From: JAPOUP01 sp965199865
GTDB lineage: Bacteria > Pseudomonadota > Alphaproteobacteria > Rhodobacterales > Rhodobacteraceae
Direction: 5' to 3'
DNA: 64,000 nt
NCBI GenBank assembly: GCA_965199865.1
Contig: CBDATU010000020.1
Location: 62,001 to 126,000 of the forward strand
Made by a program: the position numbers and the translations under genes. Below are positions 37,048 through 46,506 of the stretch, in pieces; the stretch's first letter is position 1; each line of letters starts with the position of its first letter. The notes below the pieces were generated by a model. That model searched no databases, was not told the origin of the DNA, and saw nothing but the letters and a program-made list of their open reading frames with translations.

Positions 37048-39147
37048 TCAGCGGACTTCCTTTACAATCGCCAGATCCTCAAAATGCACGGCGTACCGAC
37101 CCCAGTTTTCCGTCCGACAGAAAAACGGCGGCATTCCCAACTCCGCAGGAACGGATGCGAGAGTCCCGCCACTGTATGCAACCCCTGTCCAGACGTGTAT
37201 CCACTGCTGCCCCACGGGCAATTGGATTTCACGTGTTTTGGAACCTGGCTCAAGAACCGGGGCCACCAGAAAATCCGGGCCGAACATATAGGCGCCTTGC
37301 GCCACCCGAAGTTCGGGATCCGCCGGGAATGCGAATGGTAATGGGCGCATAGGCGGCACACCTGTCTGGGAGTAATCTGCAAGCGCGTCCGCCAGGTATG
37401 GGCGCAATCGCTCTCTCAACTCCAAAAGACTGGTGAGCAATTCCTCCAATTCTGGTCCGTAGCTCCAAACCTCATTGTCTCCGCCTGTGTCGGTGAAGAC
37501 GTGAAACAGTTCACGGCCGTAGTCGACTTCCCCATCCGGCGCAGAGTACGGCACATCGTTTGGAATGCGCATACCGTGAAGGCGACATACCGGGCAAAAG
37601 ACACCGAACTCAAACCAGCGGACCAGTAGCTCTCGGAACGCCGGGTCCTCACCGTGCCCCTCGTAGAAACCGCCGATGTCAGTTGTCCACCATCCAATTC
37701 CTGACATCGCAGCATGAAGCCCGGCTGCGATTTGGGCCCGATAGCCTTCCCACGTCGACCAGACATCGCCCGACCATAGGATCGTGGGATATCGTTGTCC
37801 TCCAGCCCAGGTGGAACGGCAAAGCAACACGGAATCTTTCGCACCAGCCGCCCTTAACCCTTCTGCATAGCGTGCGGCATGCAACAGCGGATAGGCTGAA
37901 AGCATTTCGGCCCCGTTGCCCAATTGTGTTCGGACGTTTTCGGCGTGTGCTGGACGCATTTCCGGTTCACAGGCATCGAGCCAGAAGTTCATGATTCCTC
38001 TGTCGAGGTAGTTGCGTTTCGCCAATCCCCAATGAAAATCCCGCGCCTCAGGATTGAAGGCGTCGTAATATGTCAGAAAGTGAACTCCGAATGGGTCTCT
38101 GTCCGGAAACTGAATTACTGCGGGAATGCCACGTTCGGATCCTAGCAAGAGGCCCCTTTGCCGCATCTCCCTGTAGTATTTGGAATTCGCATTCACAGTA
38201 GGCCAGATCGATACGATGGTTTTGACCCCCATTTCGTCCAGCTCGCTGACCAGACCTTCTGGATCGGGCCAATCAACGGGGTCGAATTCCCATTCGCCCT
38301 GTCGGGTCCAGGCGAAAAAGTCGATCACGATACAGGAAAGCGGCAGCCCCCGCTGGCGATAGCCGCGCGCGACATTAATGACCTCCTGCTGCGAGCGATA
38401 GCGCAGTTTTGACTGCCAGAATCCAGTGACCCATTCGGGGCATTCTGGCGGTTTACCTGTGGCGGCAATGTAGGATTGAAGAATGCTCTGAGGGCTATCT
38501 CCCGCTGTGATCCAATAATCTAGCCCAGGCGTTGCGTTTGCACGCCAACGTGTGACGTTGGTGGCGAATTCTGCTCGCCCAACAGCTGGATTGTTCCACA
38601 AGAAACCGTAACCACGTGATGAAATCACGAACGGAACGACAACATGAGTGTTTTGTTGGACGAGGTCTGTCGAAGTTCCCTTTAGATCCTCGCGACCGTG
38701 CTGGGGTTGTCCAAGCCCCATCAGGTGCTCATCGTCATAAGCCTCAAATGTTGCCTCAAGTTCAAAACTACCCGATGAAGCTGCCTTGAAATTGCGTGGA
38801 GGAGGTCCAGCGAAATGGCTTCGTTTCTCGGCAAGCAATTCTTTTCCGCTGCTCGCGTCACGATAGGTGATCACTGGCTCCATAGGGACGTCAGCTCCAA
38901 GTCGGCGCGTGAGTCTCACGCAGGCCTCAATTCGACCATTTCGAATGCTTGCGTGGTAGCCGCTGATCGCAACAACGCTCTTGGTCGGTGCTGCTTCAAG
39001 TAATGCACAGACATGGGGCTCAACAACCTGACCGCCGGGACGTGCACGAACCCGCAACGCATCAGGCCCCCAAGGCTCAATCTGGACGAATTCACCATTG
39101 CAACGAAATTGAAGCCGATTGCCTTGTTTGGTAAATACCTCAGCCAT
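37048..39147 (-). CDS. Glycoside hydrolase family 31 (alpha-xylosidase/alpha-glucosidase type)
   Basis: 699 residues. An N-terminal beta-sandwich (to about 230) with VPFVISSRGYGFLWNNP is followed by the catalytic barrel: GFWQSKLRYRSQQEV, IVIDFFAW, nucleophile Asp at about 391 in FWLDACEPE, and acid/base Asp at about 461 in ILWSGDVWSTWEG. C-terminal beta domains include YMFGPDFLVAPVL. No signal peptide, so it acts in the cytoplasm on sugar imported by the upstream ABC system. The FWLDxxEPE form is nearer alpha-xylosidase-like enzymes than starch glucosidases, but linkage specificity is open. ATG 39147 is used; a TTG at 39153 is adjacent. Last gene of the leftward operon. Confidence 0.9.
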   Translation of the reverse strand: MAEVFTKQGNRLQFRCNGEFVQIEPWGPDALRVRARPGGQVVEPHVCALLEAAPTKSVVAISGYHASIRNGRIEACVRLTRRLGADVPMEPVITYRDASSGKELLAEKRSHFAGPPPRNFKAASSGSFELEATFEAYDDEHLMGLGQPQHGREDLKGTSTDLVQQNTHVVVPFVISSRGYGFLWNNPAVGRAEFATNVTRWRANATPGLDYWITAGDSPQSILQSYIAATGKPPECPEWVTGFWQSKLRYRSQQEVINVARGYRQRGLPLSCIVIDFFAWTRQGEWEFDPVDWPDPEGLVSELDEMGVKTIVSIWPTVNANSKYYREMRQRGLLLGSERGIPAVIQFPDRDPFGVHFLTYYDAFNPEARDFHWGLAKRNYLDRGIMNFWLDACEPEMRPAHAENVRTQLGNGAEMLSAYPLLHAARYAEGLRAAGAKDSVLLCRSTWAGGQRYPTILWSGDVWSTWEGYRAQIAAGLHAAMSGIGWWTTDIGGFYEGHGEDPAFRELLVRWFEFGVFCPVCRLHGMRIPNDVPYSAPDGEVDYGRELFHVFTDTGGDNEVWSYGPELEELLTSLLELRERLRPYLADALADYSQTGVPPMRPLPFAFPADPELRVAQGAYMFGPDFLVAPVLEPGSKTREIQLPVGQQWIHVWTGVAYSGGTLASVPAELGMPPFFCRTENWGRYAVHFEDLAIVKEVR

Positions 39148-39153
39148 GGCCAA

Positions 39154-39690
39154 TCACCGATTCCGCATAAAGCCGCCGTCAACAATGATCTCAGTTGCAT
39201 CGGCAACTTCATCTGGCCGCGCAGTTCGTCCCAGAATATGGGCGTCGCCTGCGCGTTGAAGGACTTCTGAAATCTTGGGCATTTCGGCAAGGGCGTGATC
39301 TGTATGATCTGTAAAGGGTGAGTCCACCCATCCCGGACTGACTGCATTGACCCGGATTCTCCTCGGGGCGAATTCACCGCTGGATGCGCGCATCAAGCCC
39401 GACAATGGGCCCTTCGAAGTGTGGTATGCGACTAAGGCATCAGTGCCGATGTGGGCAGAGACCGAGGAAATCAGGACAATACTGGAGCCGGTCTGTAGCT
39501 GCGGTCTAGCATGTTTCGTTGCAAGCATCGCGCTGCGCACATTCACCTCCATCTCTCGACACCAGGCTTGCCACAATAGGTCTCCAACGCCACCTCGCGC
39601 ATTGGTGCCCGCGATACACACCAGAACGGTGCGAAACGGCTCTGCCAGTGCCACCTGCCGCACCGATGAAAGCGGCGATGGGCATGTCAC
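39154..39690 (-). pseudogene. Truncated SDR dehydrogenase remnant
   Basis: The C-terminal two thirds of a short-chain dehydrogenase: NAG-like CIAGTN, catalytic Ser in VLISSVSAHIG, Tyr-x-x-x-Lys in AYHTSKG, RVNAVSPGWVDSPF. The N-terminal NAD-binding half is missing: the frame starts directly at the permease stop. A second deletion removes the stretch between RPDEVADA and IIVDGGF, where about 15 residues are expected. Two deletions make it non-functional. It lies between the permease and GH31 genes, so the original operon included a polyol or sugar dehydrogenase. Confidence 0.82.
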
Positions 39691-40727
39691 CTAACCCGTG
39701 CGCCAGAAAATCGATGCGCAATCATGGTAAGAATGATGACGAGACCAAAGATGAAATCCGTCCAGTAACCGGCGAAACCAGCACCGACCGCGCCGGATGG
39801 GATCAGCGTCACTGTCATCGCACCAAAAAACGCGCCAAAGATTGTTCCCACACCTCCCCATGTCGGCGTGCCGCCAACAAACAGAGCGGCGAGTGCGATC
39901 AATAGGTAGGCTTTGCCGCTGGTAGGAAACCAAACCATATTGGCCATCTGGACCAGCAGCGCGCCAGTGATGGCGGCCGCGACACCTGAGACGATAAACA
40001 CGCTGACTCGAATTCGCTCAATGTTGATACCCATTTCACGGGCGCTATCTGTGTTGTCACCAACAAGCTGCACCCGGTTTCCGAATTTGTGATACTTAAA
40101 CAGCACGTAACAGAAGACAACCCAAACCAATGACCAGATGAAATGGTTGGGTACCCTAAGAGTTGTTTCGAACAAGTTCCATTTGCCGACGAAGAGGGTA
40201 TAGCCGAAGCTTTTCATGGCCTCGGGCGCGGAAATTGTTCGGCCCTGCGCCAACAGATTGACGATGCCTAGAATGAAGAAATTTAAGCCTAGTGTCGCCA
40301 CGAGTGATGAGATGCGTCCGTAGACAACGATCACGCCAATCCCAAATCCTATCAACGCACCGAAACACAGCGTAAGCAGGAACGCCGGGATCACTGGAAC
40401 GCCAAGAACGACCGAGTACATGAACACCCCGCCGGCCGCGCCGACGACTGAAGGAAATGCAAGATCAAGCTCGCCAGAAACGATGACGAAGACCAATGAG
40501 GTCGTGAGAAATATCGTTGCGGGCACCGAGAACAGTAAGGCGTTATAGAAGAGAGGGTTCAGAAAAAGGGCTGGATTGTTGACGGCAAAGAAGACCCACA
40601 CAAGGACCAAGGCAAGAAAGGCATTCAACGCCCGACCGTTCTTTCGGTAGTAGAGGGTCCAGCGCGATTGTTCCGGTCTGCGATCGTCTGAGTCTAAATC
40701 TGTTGTTGCTCCGCTCATTTCAGTCAT
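39687..40727 (-). CDS. Sugar ABC transporter permease (RbsC/XylH type)
   Basis: 346 residues, about ten transmembrane segments, with the RbsC-family pattern FVIVSGELDLAFPSVVGAAGGVF and GDNTDSAREMGINIERIRVSVFIVSGVAAAITGALL. Forms the membrane channel with the ATPase encoded 2 bases upstream and the binding protein of the same operon. ATG 40727 is at the ATPase stop; ATG 40718 has a better-spaced GAGG and is an alternative. Confidence 0.92.
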   Translation of the reverse strand: MTEMSGATTDLDSDDRRPEQSRWTLYYRKNGRALNAFLALVLVWVFFAVNNPALFLNPLFYNALLFSVPATIFLTTSLVFVIVSGELDLAFPSVVGAAGGVFMYSVVLGVPVIPAFLLTLCFGALIGFGIGVIVVYGRISSLVATLGLNFFILGIVNLLAQGRTISAPEAMKSFGYTLFVGKWNLFETTLRVPNHFIWSLVWVVFCYVLFKYHKFGNRVQLVGDNTDSAREMGINIERIRVSVFIVSGVAAAITGALLVQMANMVWFPTSGKAYLLIALAALFVGGTPTWGGVGTIFGAFFGAMTVTLIPSGAVGAGFAGYWTDFIFGLVIILTMIAHRFSGARVR

Positions 40728-40729
40728 CC

Positions 40730-41521
40730 TCAGTCAGATTCAAGCAAAGTGCTGGTATCCGCGCTGCCTGTTTCCGCTAGCTGATGCATCATCTCGATCA
40801 GGTGATCAGCACCTGAAAAGGCGGATTTTGGTCCTTCAAAGGCTTCCTTCCCTCGATCGATGACGAAAAAACGGTCGGCGATATCCCACACGTGGTAAAT
40901 GTTGTGCCCGATAAACACGACCGTGCGCCCCGAGTCTTTCACGGCCTCAACAAATCGGAACACCTTTTGAGTTTCGGTCAGCGACAATGCGGTGGTCGGC
41001 TCGTCCAGCACAATCACGTCCGCCTCATTGTAGAGTGCGCGGGCGATTGCTACGCCCTGACGTTCGCCCCCGGACAGCGTGCCAACAGTACTTTCTGGAT
41101 TAAAAACTTTCGAAGTGAATCCGATCTCTCGCATCAACCTGTTGGCTTCTTCCACCTGTTTTCGAACCCGCAATAGACCGACGGAATTCATGATCTCTCG
41201 GCCCATAAATATATTGGTGACAATCGAATGTTGTGGGGCCAAGGCCCGATCCTGGAACACTGTTTCAATACCAGCGTCACGAGCTGCTGCCGGTGTCCAA
41301 GGCTTTCGCACCTGACCTTTGACAACAATCTCCCCCTCGTCGGGACCGTGCACCCCAGCCAGTGTCTTGATCAGCGTAGATTTTCCGGCGCCATTATCAC
41401 CCAACAATCCGAGGACCTCGCCTCGGCGAACGTTCATGGTGACTCCAGACAAAGCCTCAACGGAACCAAATCGTTTTACAATGTTGCGCAGTTCCACGAC
41501 TGGCTCATTTACCACGTCCAT
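40730..41521 (-). CDS. Sugar ABC transporter ATPase (single-domain)
   Basis: 263 residues with Walker A LLGDNGAGKSTLIK, signature LSGGERQGVAIARAL, Walker B VIVLDEPTTALS and the His-switch FIGHN. It is a one-domain protein like FrcA, unlike two-domain RbsA/XylG. Middle gene of the binding protein-ATPase-permease set. Confidence 0.93.
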   Translation of the reverse strand: MDVVNEPVVELRNIVKRFGSVEALSGVTMNVRRGEVLGLLGDNGAGKSTLIKTLAGVHGPDEGEIVVKGQVRKPWTPAAARDAGIETVFQDRALAPQHSIVTNIFMGREIMNSVGLLRVRKQVEEANRLMREIGFTSKVFNPESTVGTLSGGERQGVAIARALYNEADVIVLDEPTTALSLTETQKVFRFVEAVKDSGRTVVFIGHNIYHVWDIADRFFVIDRGKEAFEGPKSAFSGADHLIEMMHQLAETGSADTSTLLESD

Positions 41522-41552
41522 TGGGTTCTCTCAGCTTTGACTGGTGCAATTA

Positions 41553-41577
41553 GGGTCGGCCATCGTTTAGCCGACCC
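41553..41577 (-). terminator. Intercistronic hairpin after the sugar-binding-protein gene
   Basis: GGGTCGGC (41553-41560) and GCCGACCC (41570-41577) form a perfect 8-bp stem with a 9-base loop between the binding-protein stop and the ATPase start. No T-tract on the coding strand. Likely limits expression of the distal genes or stabilises the upstream message. Confidence 0.6.
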
Positions 41578-41589
41578 AGGTCTTGGAAC

Positions 41590-42573
41590 TTAACGTACAC
41601 CTTGCTCTGCAAGAGCGACAACGTCTTTGTAGTTGTCAGCCGTTACAAAACCAGCGCCAGTGTCCACATTGAGTGGGCCAAGCTTGTAAACCAATTGCTG
41701 ACACAGCGACAGCACAGGCAGATAGCCTTGCTGGTAAGGCTGTTGGTCGGCGGTTACGGTCACGTATCCACCATCGAATGCAGTCATAACGCCCTGACCC
41801 AAATCAAATCCAACTGCCATGATGTCGCCGGGAGCTTTGCCCACAGCATCCATGAAAACCGGCGCAGCGGCCAACCATGGGCCACCTGGATATCCAATAA
41901 GCGCGGTGTCGGGATTTGCGATCAGTGTTGACGTGAGGACTGGAATTTGCAGCATTTGGTCGGCCGAGGCGCCTTCCGCTTCCTGTAGCTTGATGACCTT
42001 CATTCCGAATTCTTCCAGCACTTCGACAAGTCCAAGCTCGCGCTGGGCACGGTTTTCGCTTTCCCAACGGCTCATTACGATTGCCGTGTCACCGGGTTGA
42101 AGCCTGTCGCCAGCAAGTCGAAGGGTCTCAGCACCAAGGTTTCGTCCCTGTTGATACAGCGTCGCTCCAACGTAGCCGGAACCAAATGCAGCCCGCACTT
42201 TGGGTACATCGACGTTCATGTACATAATTGGAATGCCAGCTGCTGCCGCTTCTGCCGCTAGCGGCATGATGGCGTCGTCACCAGGATGGCCCATCATAGC
42301 GATCCCATCGGGCGCTTGACTGATGGCCTCGCGAAGCTGGGTAACCATCTTGTCGAAGTCCCACTCCGAGTAGATGATCTGAACATTTGCGCCGGTATCT
42401 TCAGCCGCCTGCAGCGCGCCGCGGTCAATGATTGAATTGAACGCGCCACCGGCAGGTCCACCTGAGAACAGTCGAATGGTCTGCCCAGAGCACCAATCGC
42501 CGGCCCAAGCGGTCCCGACGCTCATCGCCAGGCCGGACGCGGCTAAGATAATCGATTTGCGTAGTTTCCGCAT
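41590..42573 (-). CDS. Sugar ABC transporter periplasmic binding protein
   Basis: 327 residues with a signal peptide (MRKLRKSIILAASGLAMSVGTAWA) and a ribose-binding-protein-like type I fold: IIYSEWDFDKMVTQLREAISQAPDGIAMMGHPGDDA and IPIMYMNVDVP. ATG 42573 has a near-perfect AAGGAGG. First gene of the leftward sugar operon; the palindrome at 42605-42628 lies just upstream. Sugar specificity cannot be read, but GH31 and GH13 partners suggest an alpha-glycoside or its monosaccharide. Confidence 0.93.
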   Translation of the reverse strand: MRKLRKSIILAASGLAMSVGTAWAGDWCSGQTIRLFSGGPAGGAFNSIIDRGALQAAEDTGANVQIIYSEWDFDKMVTQLREAISQAPDGIAMMGHPGDDAIMPLAAEAAAAGIPIMYMNVDVPKVRAAFGSGYVGATLYQQGRNLGAETLRLAGDRLQPGDTAIVMSRWESENRAQRELGLVEVLEEFGMKVIKLQEAEGASADQMLQIPVLTSTLIANPDTALIGYPGGPWLAAAPVFMDAVGKAPGDIMAVGFDLGQGVMTAFDGGYVTVTADQQPYQQGYLPVLSLCQQLVYKLGPLNVDTGAGFVTADNYKDVVALAEQGVR

Positions 42574-42604
42574 ATTATTCCTCCTTAGAGTTTTTCCTAT
42601 CGGA

Positions 42605-42628
42605 AAACCCAAAAACGTTTTTGGGTTT
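42605..42628. promoter_or_regulatory. LacI-type operator upstream of the sugar ABC operon
   Basis: A perfect 24-base palindrome with core CCCAAAAACGTTTTTGGG centred on CG, 32 bases upstream of the binding-protein start. The same CAAAAACGTTTTTG core recurs at 43853-43866 before the divergent GH13-lacI operon. Even-length palindromes centred on CG are typical LacI-family sites. Repressor: presumably the LacI-family protein encoded at 45466. Confidence 0.8.
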
Positions 42629-42689
42629 CAAGCGCAGACTTGCGAAATTGGCCTCCCCGGTCAAGTTTTTTCGGGGTGCGGATCAAATT

Positions 42690-43760
42690 TATTTTCTCAT
42701 GTGGTCACCCGCCATCTGAAGAAGCAGTCGGTTCGGCCGTTCATCCGGCAGTACCGGATGACCATGATCCCGTCAGCACCGGAATTCGACCATCGGCTGT
42801 CGCTCCACTTAAGCCTCCCCACGATGATGTGCCGACATCCGCCCCCGATGATTCCTGATCCGCAGGGCAGGCCCCGTCGCTGTACCCGTCGTAACGCATC
42901 CGGTACAGGATGGACCGGCAATGGCGCACGAAATCCCCGACCGCCCCGCGCAACGGGCTCCGCGACCGCCCGCGCCACCTGCCTCGATCCAGCCCTTCAG
43001 CCGGCCGAAGCCTTCCGGCATCATCTCCCCCTGCGCGTCCTGGAGCTTCTCCAGCATGTGGAAGAGATCGGGGATAAGTGTCAGCTCCATGTCCGCGAAC
43101 ACTCCGCGAGCCGATTTCTCCATCCATTTCGCCCCGCCCGACAGGATCGCGGCCCCATTCCCCTTCCGGGCGCCGCGCCGCCTTCCGCCGGAAGCGAAGT
43201 TCGACCCTCCCTTCCGGGGCTTCCGCGCTGTCAGTCGCGGAAGACAGCGTCATGCTGCCGGGCACGGTGGAGACTGTCTCCTTCCGGTCGCGGGCTACCT
43301 CGCATATGCGCGGCGGTCTCACCTCCCGAGTTTTCGCCATACCGTCCTCTTGTCTGCCGGTCCGGCCCCTGAGTTCCGGCTTTCGCATCGGAACCCCGGT
43401 CCCGTCGATGTCCGGAGCAAACCCGGCAGGGCTCTCCCGCAGCGCCACCAATTCCTCTCCCGAAGCCAGCCTCGCCGCCACACTCCCGCCTTCCCGCCGA
43501 TTGTGAACGCACGAGTCGTCGCACCTGACGATCATCCCGGGATGAAGCGCCACGAGCCTGTCGTCCAGAGCCATAAGGCGCCTGCCATAACCGGATCCCG
43601 GTATGGCTCCCCGCTTCCATCACTGTATGACATCCGCTCCGCCTCAGGGCCCGCCTTTCGCATTTCGGCGGCGTCGGCTCCAGCCCATGCCGCTACGCCA
43701 CCTCTTCCAGAAACACACAGTGGAGAACCTGATAGCGGACATTCAATGAGATTCCACTAA
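42690..43760 (-). pseudogene. Decayed ISKra4-like transposase remnant
   Basis: Pieces of an ISKra4-type transposase in different minus-strand frames: DIDGTGVPMRKPELRGRTGRQ followed by DGMAKTREV (around 43412), then DMELTLIPDLFHMLEKLQDA (around 43090), and a C-terminal CRHIIVGRLKWSDSRWSNSGADGIMVIRY (around 42800). The frame changes at least twice, and the second and third catalytic regions are damaged. Boundaries are approximate. It is GC-rich compared with the sugar genes and lies exactly between the two divergent LacI-type operators, so it probably entered the original shared promoter region. Confidence 0.75.
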
Positions 43761-43840
43761 TCTGGGCCGCACCCGTTTGTTCGTGCTTTCATTTTTTTCG
43801 GCCCAATTGCGGAATTTTCACCCAATGCCGGTCGAAATTC

Positions 43841-43869
43841 TTGACCGTCTTCCAAAAACGTTTTTGAAT
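43841..43869 (+). promoter_or_regulatory. Promoter with overlapping LacI-type operator before the GH13 gene
   Basis: A -35 TTGACC (43841-43846), a 17-base spacer and a -10 TTGAAT (43864-43869, 4 of 6 consensus). The 14-base palindrome CAAAAACGTTTTTG (43853-43866) covers the spacer and enters the -10, a classical repressor position. The transcription start would fall about 20 bases before the GH13 start codon. Confidence 0.72.
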
Positions 43870-43894
43870 AACGAGGCGGTTGTGGAGCTGACAG

Positions 43895-45469
43895 GTGATG
43901 AGTTCACCCCAAATGGAACATGAGGAATGGTGGCGCGGGGCCTGCATTTATGAGGTCTATCTGCGCAGCTTCATGGACTCCAATGGTGATGGAGAAGGCG
44001 ATCTGCCCGGCCTTCTGAGTCGCATCGACTATCTGTCAGGTCTCGGCATCGACGCAATCTGGATCACGCCGTTCTTTCCGTCTCCGATGCATGACTCTGG
44101 CTATGATGTGTCGGACTACAGACAAGTCGATCCGCGATTCGGAACCTTGGGCGACTTTCGCGATGTCATTCGCGCCGCCCATGAAAGGGACCTGAGGGTT
44201 ATCATTGATCAGGTCTATTCCCATACCTCCTGGCAACACCCCTGGTTCGTGGAAAGTAGGTCGAGCAAAGACAACCCCAAGTCCGATTGGTACGTCTGGG
44301 CCGACCCAAAATCTGATGGCAGCCTGCCCAACAATTGGCTGGCGCGGTTTGGCGGTGTTGCCTGGGAATGGGCACCTGAGAGAAAACAGTACTACCTTCA
44401 CAATTTTCTGGTCGAACAACCTGACCTGAACCTCCACAACCAAGATGTTCAAGACGAAGTTTTTGATATCATGCAGTTTTGGTTTGATCTCGGGGTCGAC
44501 GGCCTGAGGCTTGATGTTGCCAACTTTTTCATGCACGACCCTATCTTGAGGGACAATCCCCCAGTCGATTCCGCAGTGGTGCCCTCCAACCCCTACTACA
44601 TGCAGCAGAGGGTCTATGATCGTTCCAGGCCCGAAAACTTGCCCTTTCTCGCAAGGATGCGGGAAGTGGCGGGAGATCGTCTGTTGTTGGCGGAGATTTC
44701 CTGTGACTGGCAGGTAGAGCGAATGGCCGAGTACACGGCGTATAACAGGCTGCACACGGCATACAGCTTTGAACTGCTCGCTCCCGAACTTAACGGAACG
44801 CATATTGCTAAAGCCGTAGAAGAGGCGGGCGATGGAGAAAGTTGGCCAACCTGGGCGTTTTCAAATCACGATGTCATCCGTGTCGCCACTAGGTGGGGCG
44901 CGGACAGCCTCCCAGAAAAGGTTACAATGTTGCATGCTCTACTGTTAAGTTTGCGGGGCACGGTAATTTTGTTTCAGGGCGAAGAATTGGGCTTGTCACA
45001 TTCGAAGGTTCCGCGCGAAGCAATGCGCGATCCAGAAGGACTGCGATTTTGGCCCCACGACCGCGGTAGGGATGGGGCGCGAACTCCGTTTCCCTGGGAC
45101 GACTCTGAAGGGCTGGGTTTCTCGGAAGCCCCAAACACATGGCTACCATGTGAGAGATCGCACGCGGAACTATCGGTTGCTCTTCAGGAACGACAAGCTG
45201 GTTCAATTCTTGAAAAATGCCGCGAGCTGATCATGCTGCGGCGCGCCAACGCCGCCATGCGTTACGGTTGGTTCCAAGTCATCGACCGCGGAGCAAATTG
45301 GCTTGCATTCACTCGAGCCTACGATGATCAAAAGCTCATATGCGCGTTTAACTTCTCTGCCACACCCCGCGGATTCCAGATCCATTGTAGTTCCAAAGTT
45401 CTTTCGGGAGGCCATTCTGGTGGCAAGGTGGCCGGGTACGGATATGTGATAGCCGCGGAGGCAAGATGA
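43895..45469 (+). CDS. GH13 alpha-glucosidase
   Basis: 524 residues of the oligo-1,6-glucosidase/alpha-glucosidase group. Region I reads IIDQVYSHTSW, region II GLRLDVANFF with nucleophile Asp207, region III LLLAEISCD with acid/base Glu267, and region IV FSNHDVIR with Asp326. No signal peptide. It hydrolyses terminal alpha-glucosides in the cytoplasm. GTG 43895 has GGAG 7 bases upstream; ATG 43898 is an equally possible start. First gene of the operon GH13-lacI-panB-like-desaturase; its stop overlaps the lacI start. Confidence 0.93.
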   Translation: MMSSPQMEHEEWWRGACIYEVYLRSFMDSNGDGEGDLPGLLSRIDYLSGLGIDAIWITPFFPSPMHDSGYDVSDYRQVDPRFGTLGDFRDVIRAAHERDLRVIIDQVYSHTSWQHPWFVESRSSKDNPKSDWYVWADPKSDGSLPNNWLARFGGVAWEWAPERKQYYLHNFLVEQPDLNLHNQDVQDEVFDIMQFWFDLGVDGLRLDVANFFMHDPILRDNPPVDSAVVPSNPYYMQQRVYDRSRPENLPFLARMREVAGDRLLLAEISCDWQVERMAEYTAYNRLHTAYSFELLAPELNGTHIAKAVEEAGDGESWPTWAFSNHDVIRVATRWGADSLPEKVTMLHALLLSLRGTVILFQGEELGLSHSKVPREAMRDPEGLRFWPHDRGRDGARTPFPWDDSEGLGFSEAPNTWLPCERSHAELSVALQERQAGSILEKCRELIMLRRANAAMRYGWFQVIDRGANWLAFTRAYDDQKLICAFNFSATPRGFQIHCSSKVLSGGHSGGKVAGYGYVIAAEAR

Positions 45470-46506
45470 CTTCGACGGCAAAAAGGCTGGGCATTAGGGA
45501 TGTTGCGGCGCGGGCCGGACTATCTGTTTCAACAGTAAGTCGGGCTTTGAACGGTTATGCCGATGTCAATCGAGAAACCCGCCAGAAGGTCGAAGCGGTA
45601 GCCAAACAACTCGGTTACCGTGCAAGTTTTGCCGCTTCCAGTTTACGTTTGAGACAAACCAACACAGTAACCTTCATGGTTTCCAAGCCTTGGACGAAGT
45701 TCGTTGACCCATTTTTTCTCGGCCTTCTGGACGGGGTCGAACTATCACTGCAGGCCCAAGGGTATGCACTGCAAATTATCATGGCGCGAGAATTCGAAGC
45801 TGAGTTTGACATTATTCGCAATGCCGTCGAAGGCAGGCGCTGCGACGGGCTGTTGTTCGGGCGAACAAGGCCTAGGGATGAGAGGGTTGAATGGTTGCAG
45901 GACCGCGGCTTTCCGTTTGTGACGGTGGGCCGGACAGACAAGGCGGATCATGATTGGGTTGACGTCGATCATTACAATATCGGGTATCGAGCAACGGAGC
46001 GATTGATCCGACTCGGTCATCGGCGCATTGCCCATCTGACGACGCCACTGCGCTACACATACTCGAACCACGCGTTGCTCGGATACCGGGCTGCGCTTGA
46101 AACGAACGGAATAGATTTGGATCCCGATCTTGAGATCGAGTGCTATATGTCGCGCAAAACCGGTGGTGACGCGGCCACGGAACTGATCACCCGAAGGATC
46201 GGCGCAACTGCAGTTTTTTGTGGAAATGACATGATTGCGCTCAGTGCCATGGACGCTCTGCGGAAATTCGGGATCCGTCCCGGTCCCGACATGGCGATCA
46301 TCGGTAGTGACGATATTCCAGTCGCAGCACATGTGGAGTCGGGCCTAACGACATTCCGCCAAGACCTGGACGCGCTTGGAATGCGGTTGGGGCGAATGAT
46401 GGCAGCCAAACTCAGCGGAGATGCGGAGCCTCATCAGGAACTGGTCGATGCAGAGTTGATCCTTCGGGGCACGGACCTGCCACCCTTGGGAGGGCCCAAA
46501 ACGTGA
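45466..46506 (+). CDS. LacI-family transcriptional repressor
   Basis: 346 residues. N-terminal helix-turn-helix GIRDVAARAGLSVSTVSRALNG and hinge region ASSLRLRQTNTVTF, followed by a sugar-binding fold (FFLGLLDGVELSL; VFCGNDMIALSAMDALRKFG). The start overlaps the GH13 stop (ATGA) and the stop overlaps the next gene (GTGA). It is the natural candidate to bind the palindromes at 42605 and 43853 and respond to the imported sugar. Confidence 0.93.
   Translation: MTSTAKRLGIRDVAARAGLSVSTVSRALNGYADVNRETRQKVEAVAKQLGYRASFAASSLRLRQTNTVTFMVSKPWTKFVDPFFLGLLDGVELSLQAQGYALQIIMAREFEAEFDIIRNAVEGRRCDGLLFGRTRPRDERVEWLQDRGFPFVTVGRTDKADHDWVDVDHYNIGYRATERLIRLGHRRIAHLTTPLRYTYSNHALLGYRAALETNGIDLDPDLEIECYMSRKTGGDAATELITRRIGATAVFCGNDMIALSAMDALRKFGIRPGPDMAIIGSDDIPVAAHVESGLTTFRQDLDALGMRLGRMMAAKLSGDAEPHQELVDAELILRGTDLPPLGGPKT

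Noticed and set aside
42428..43372. Plus-strand open frame of 314 codons between the two LacI-type operators
   Set aside because: Antisense to the ISKra4-like remnant, whose conserved pieces read on the minus strand.
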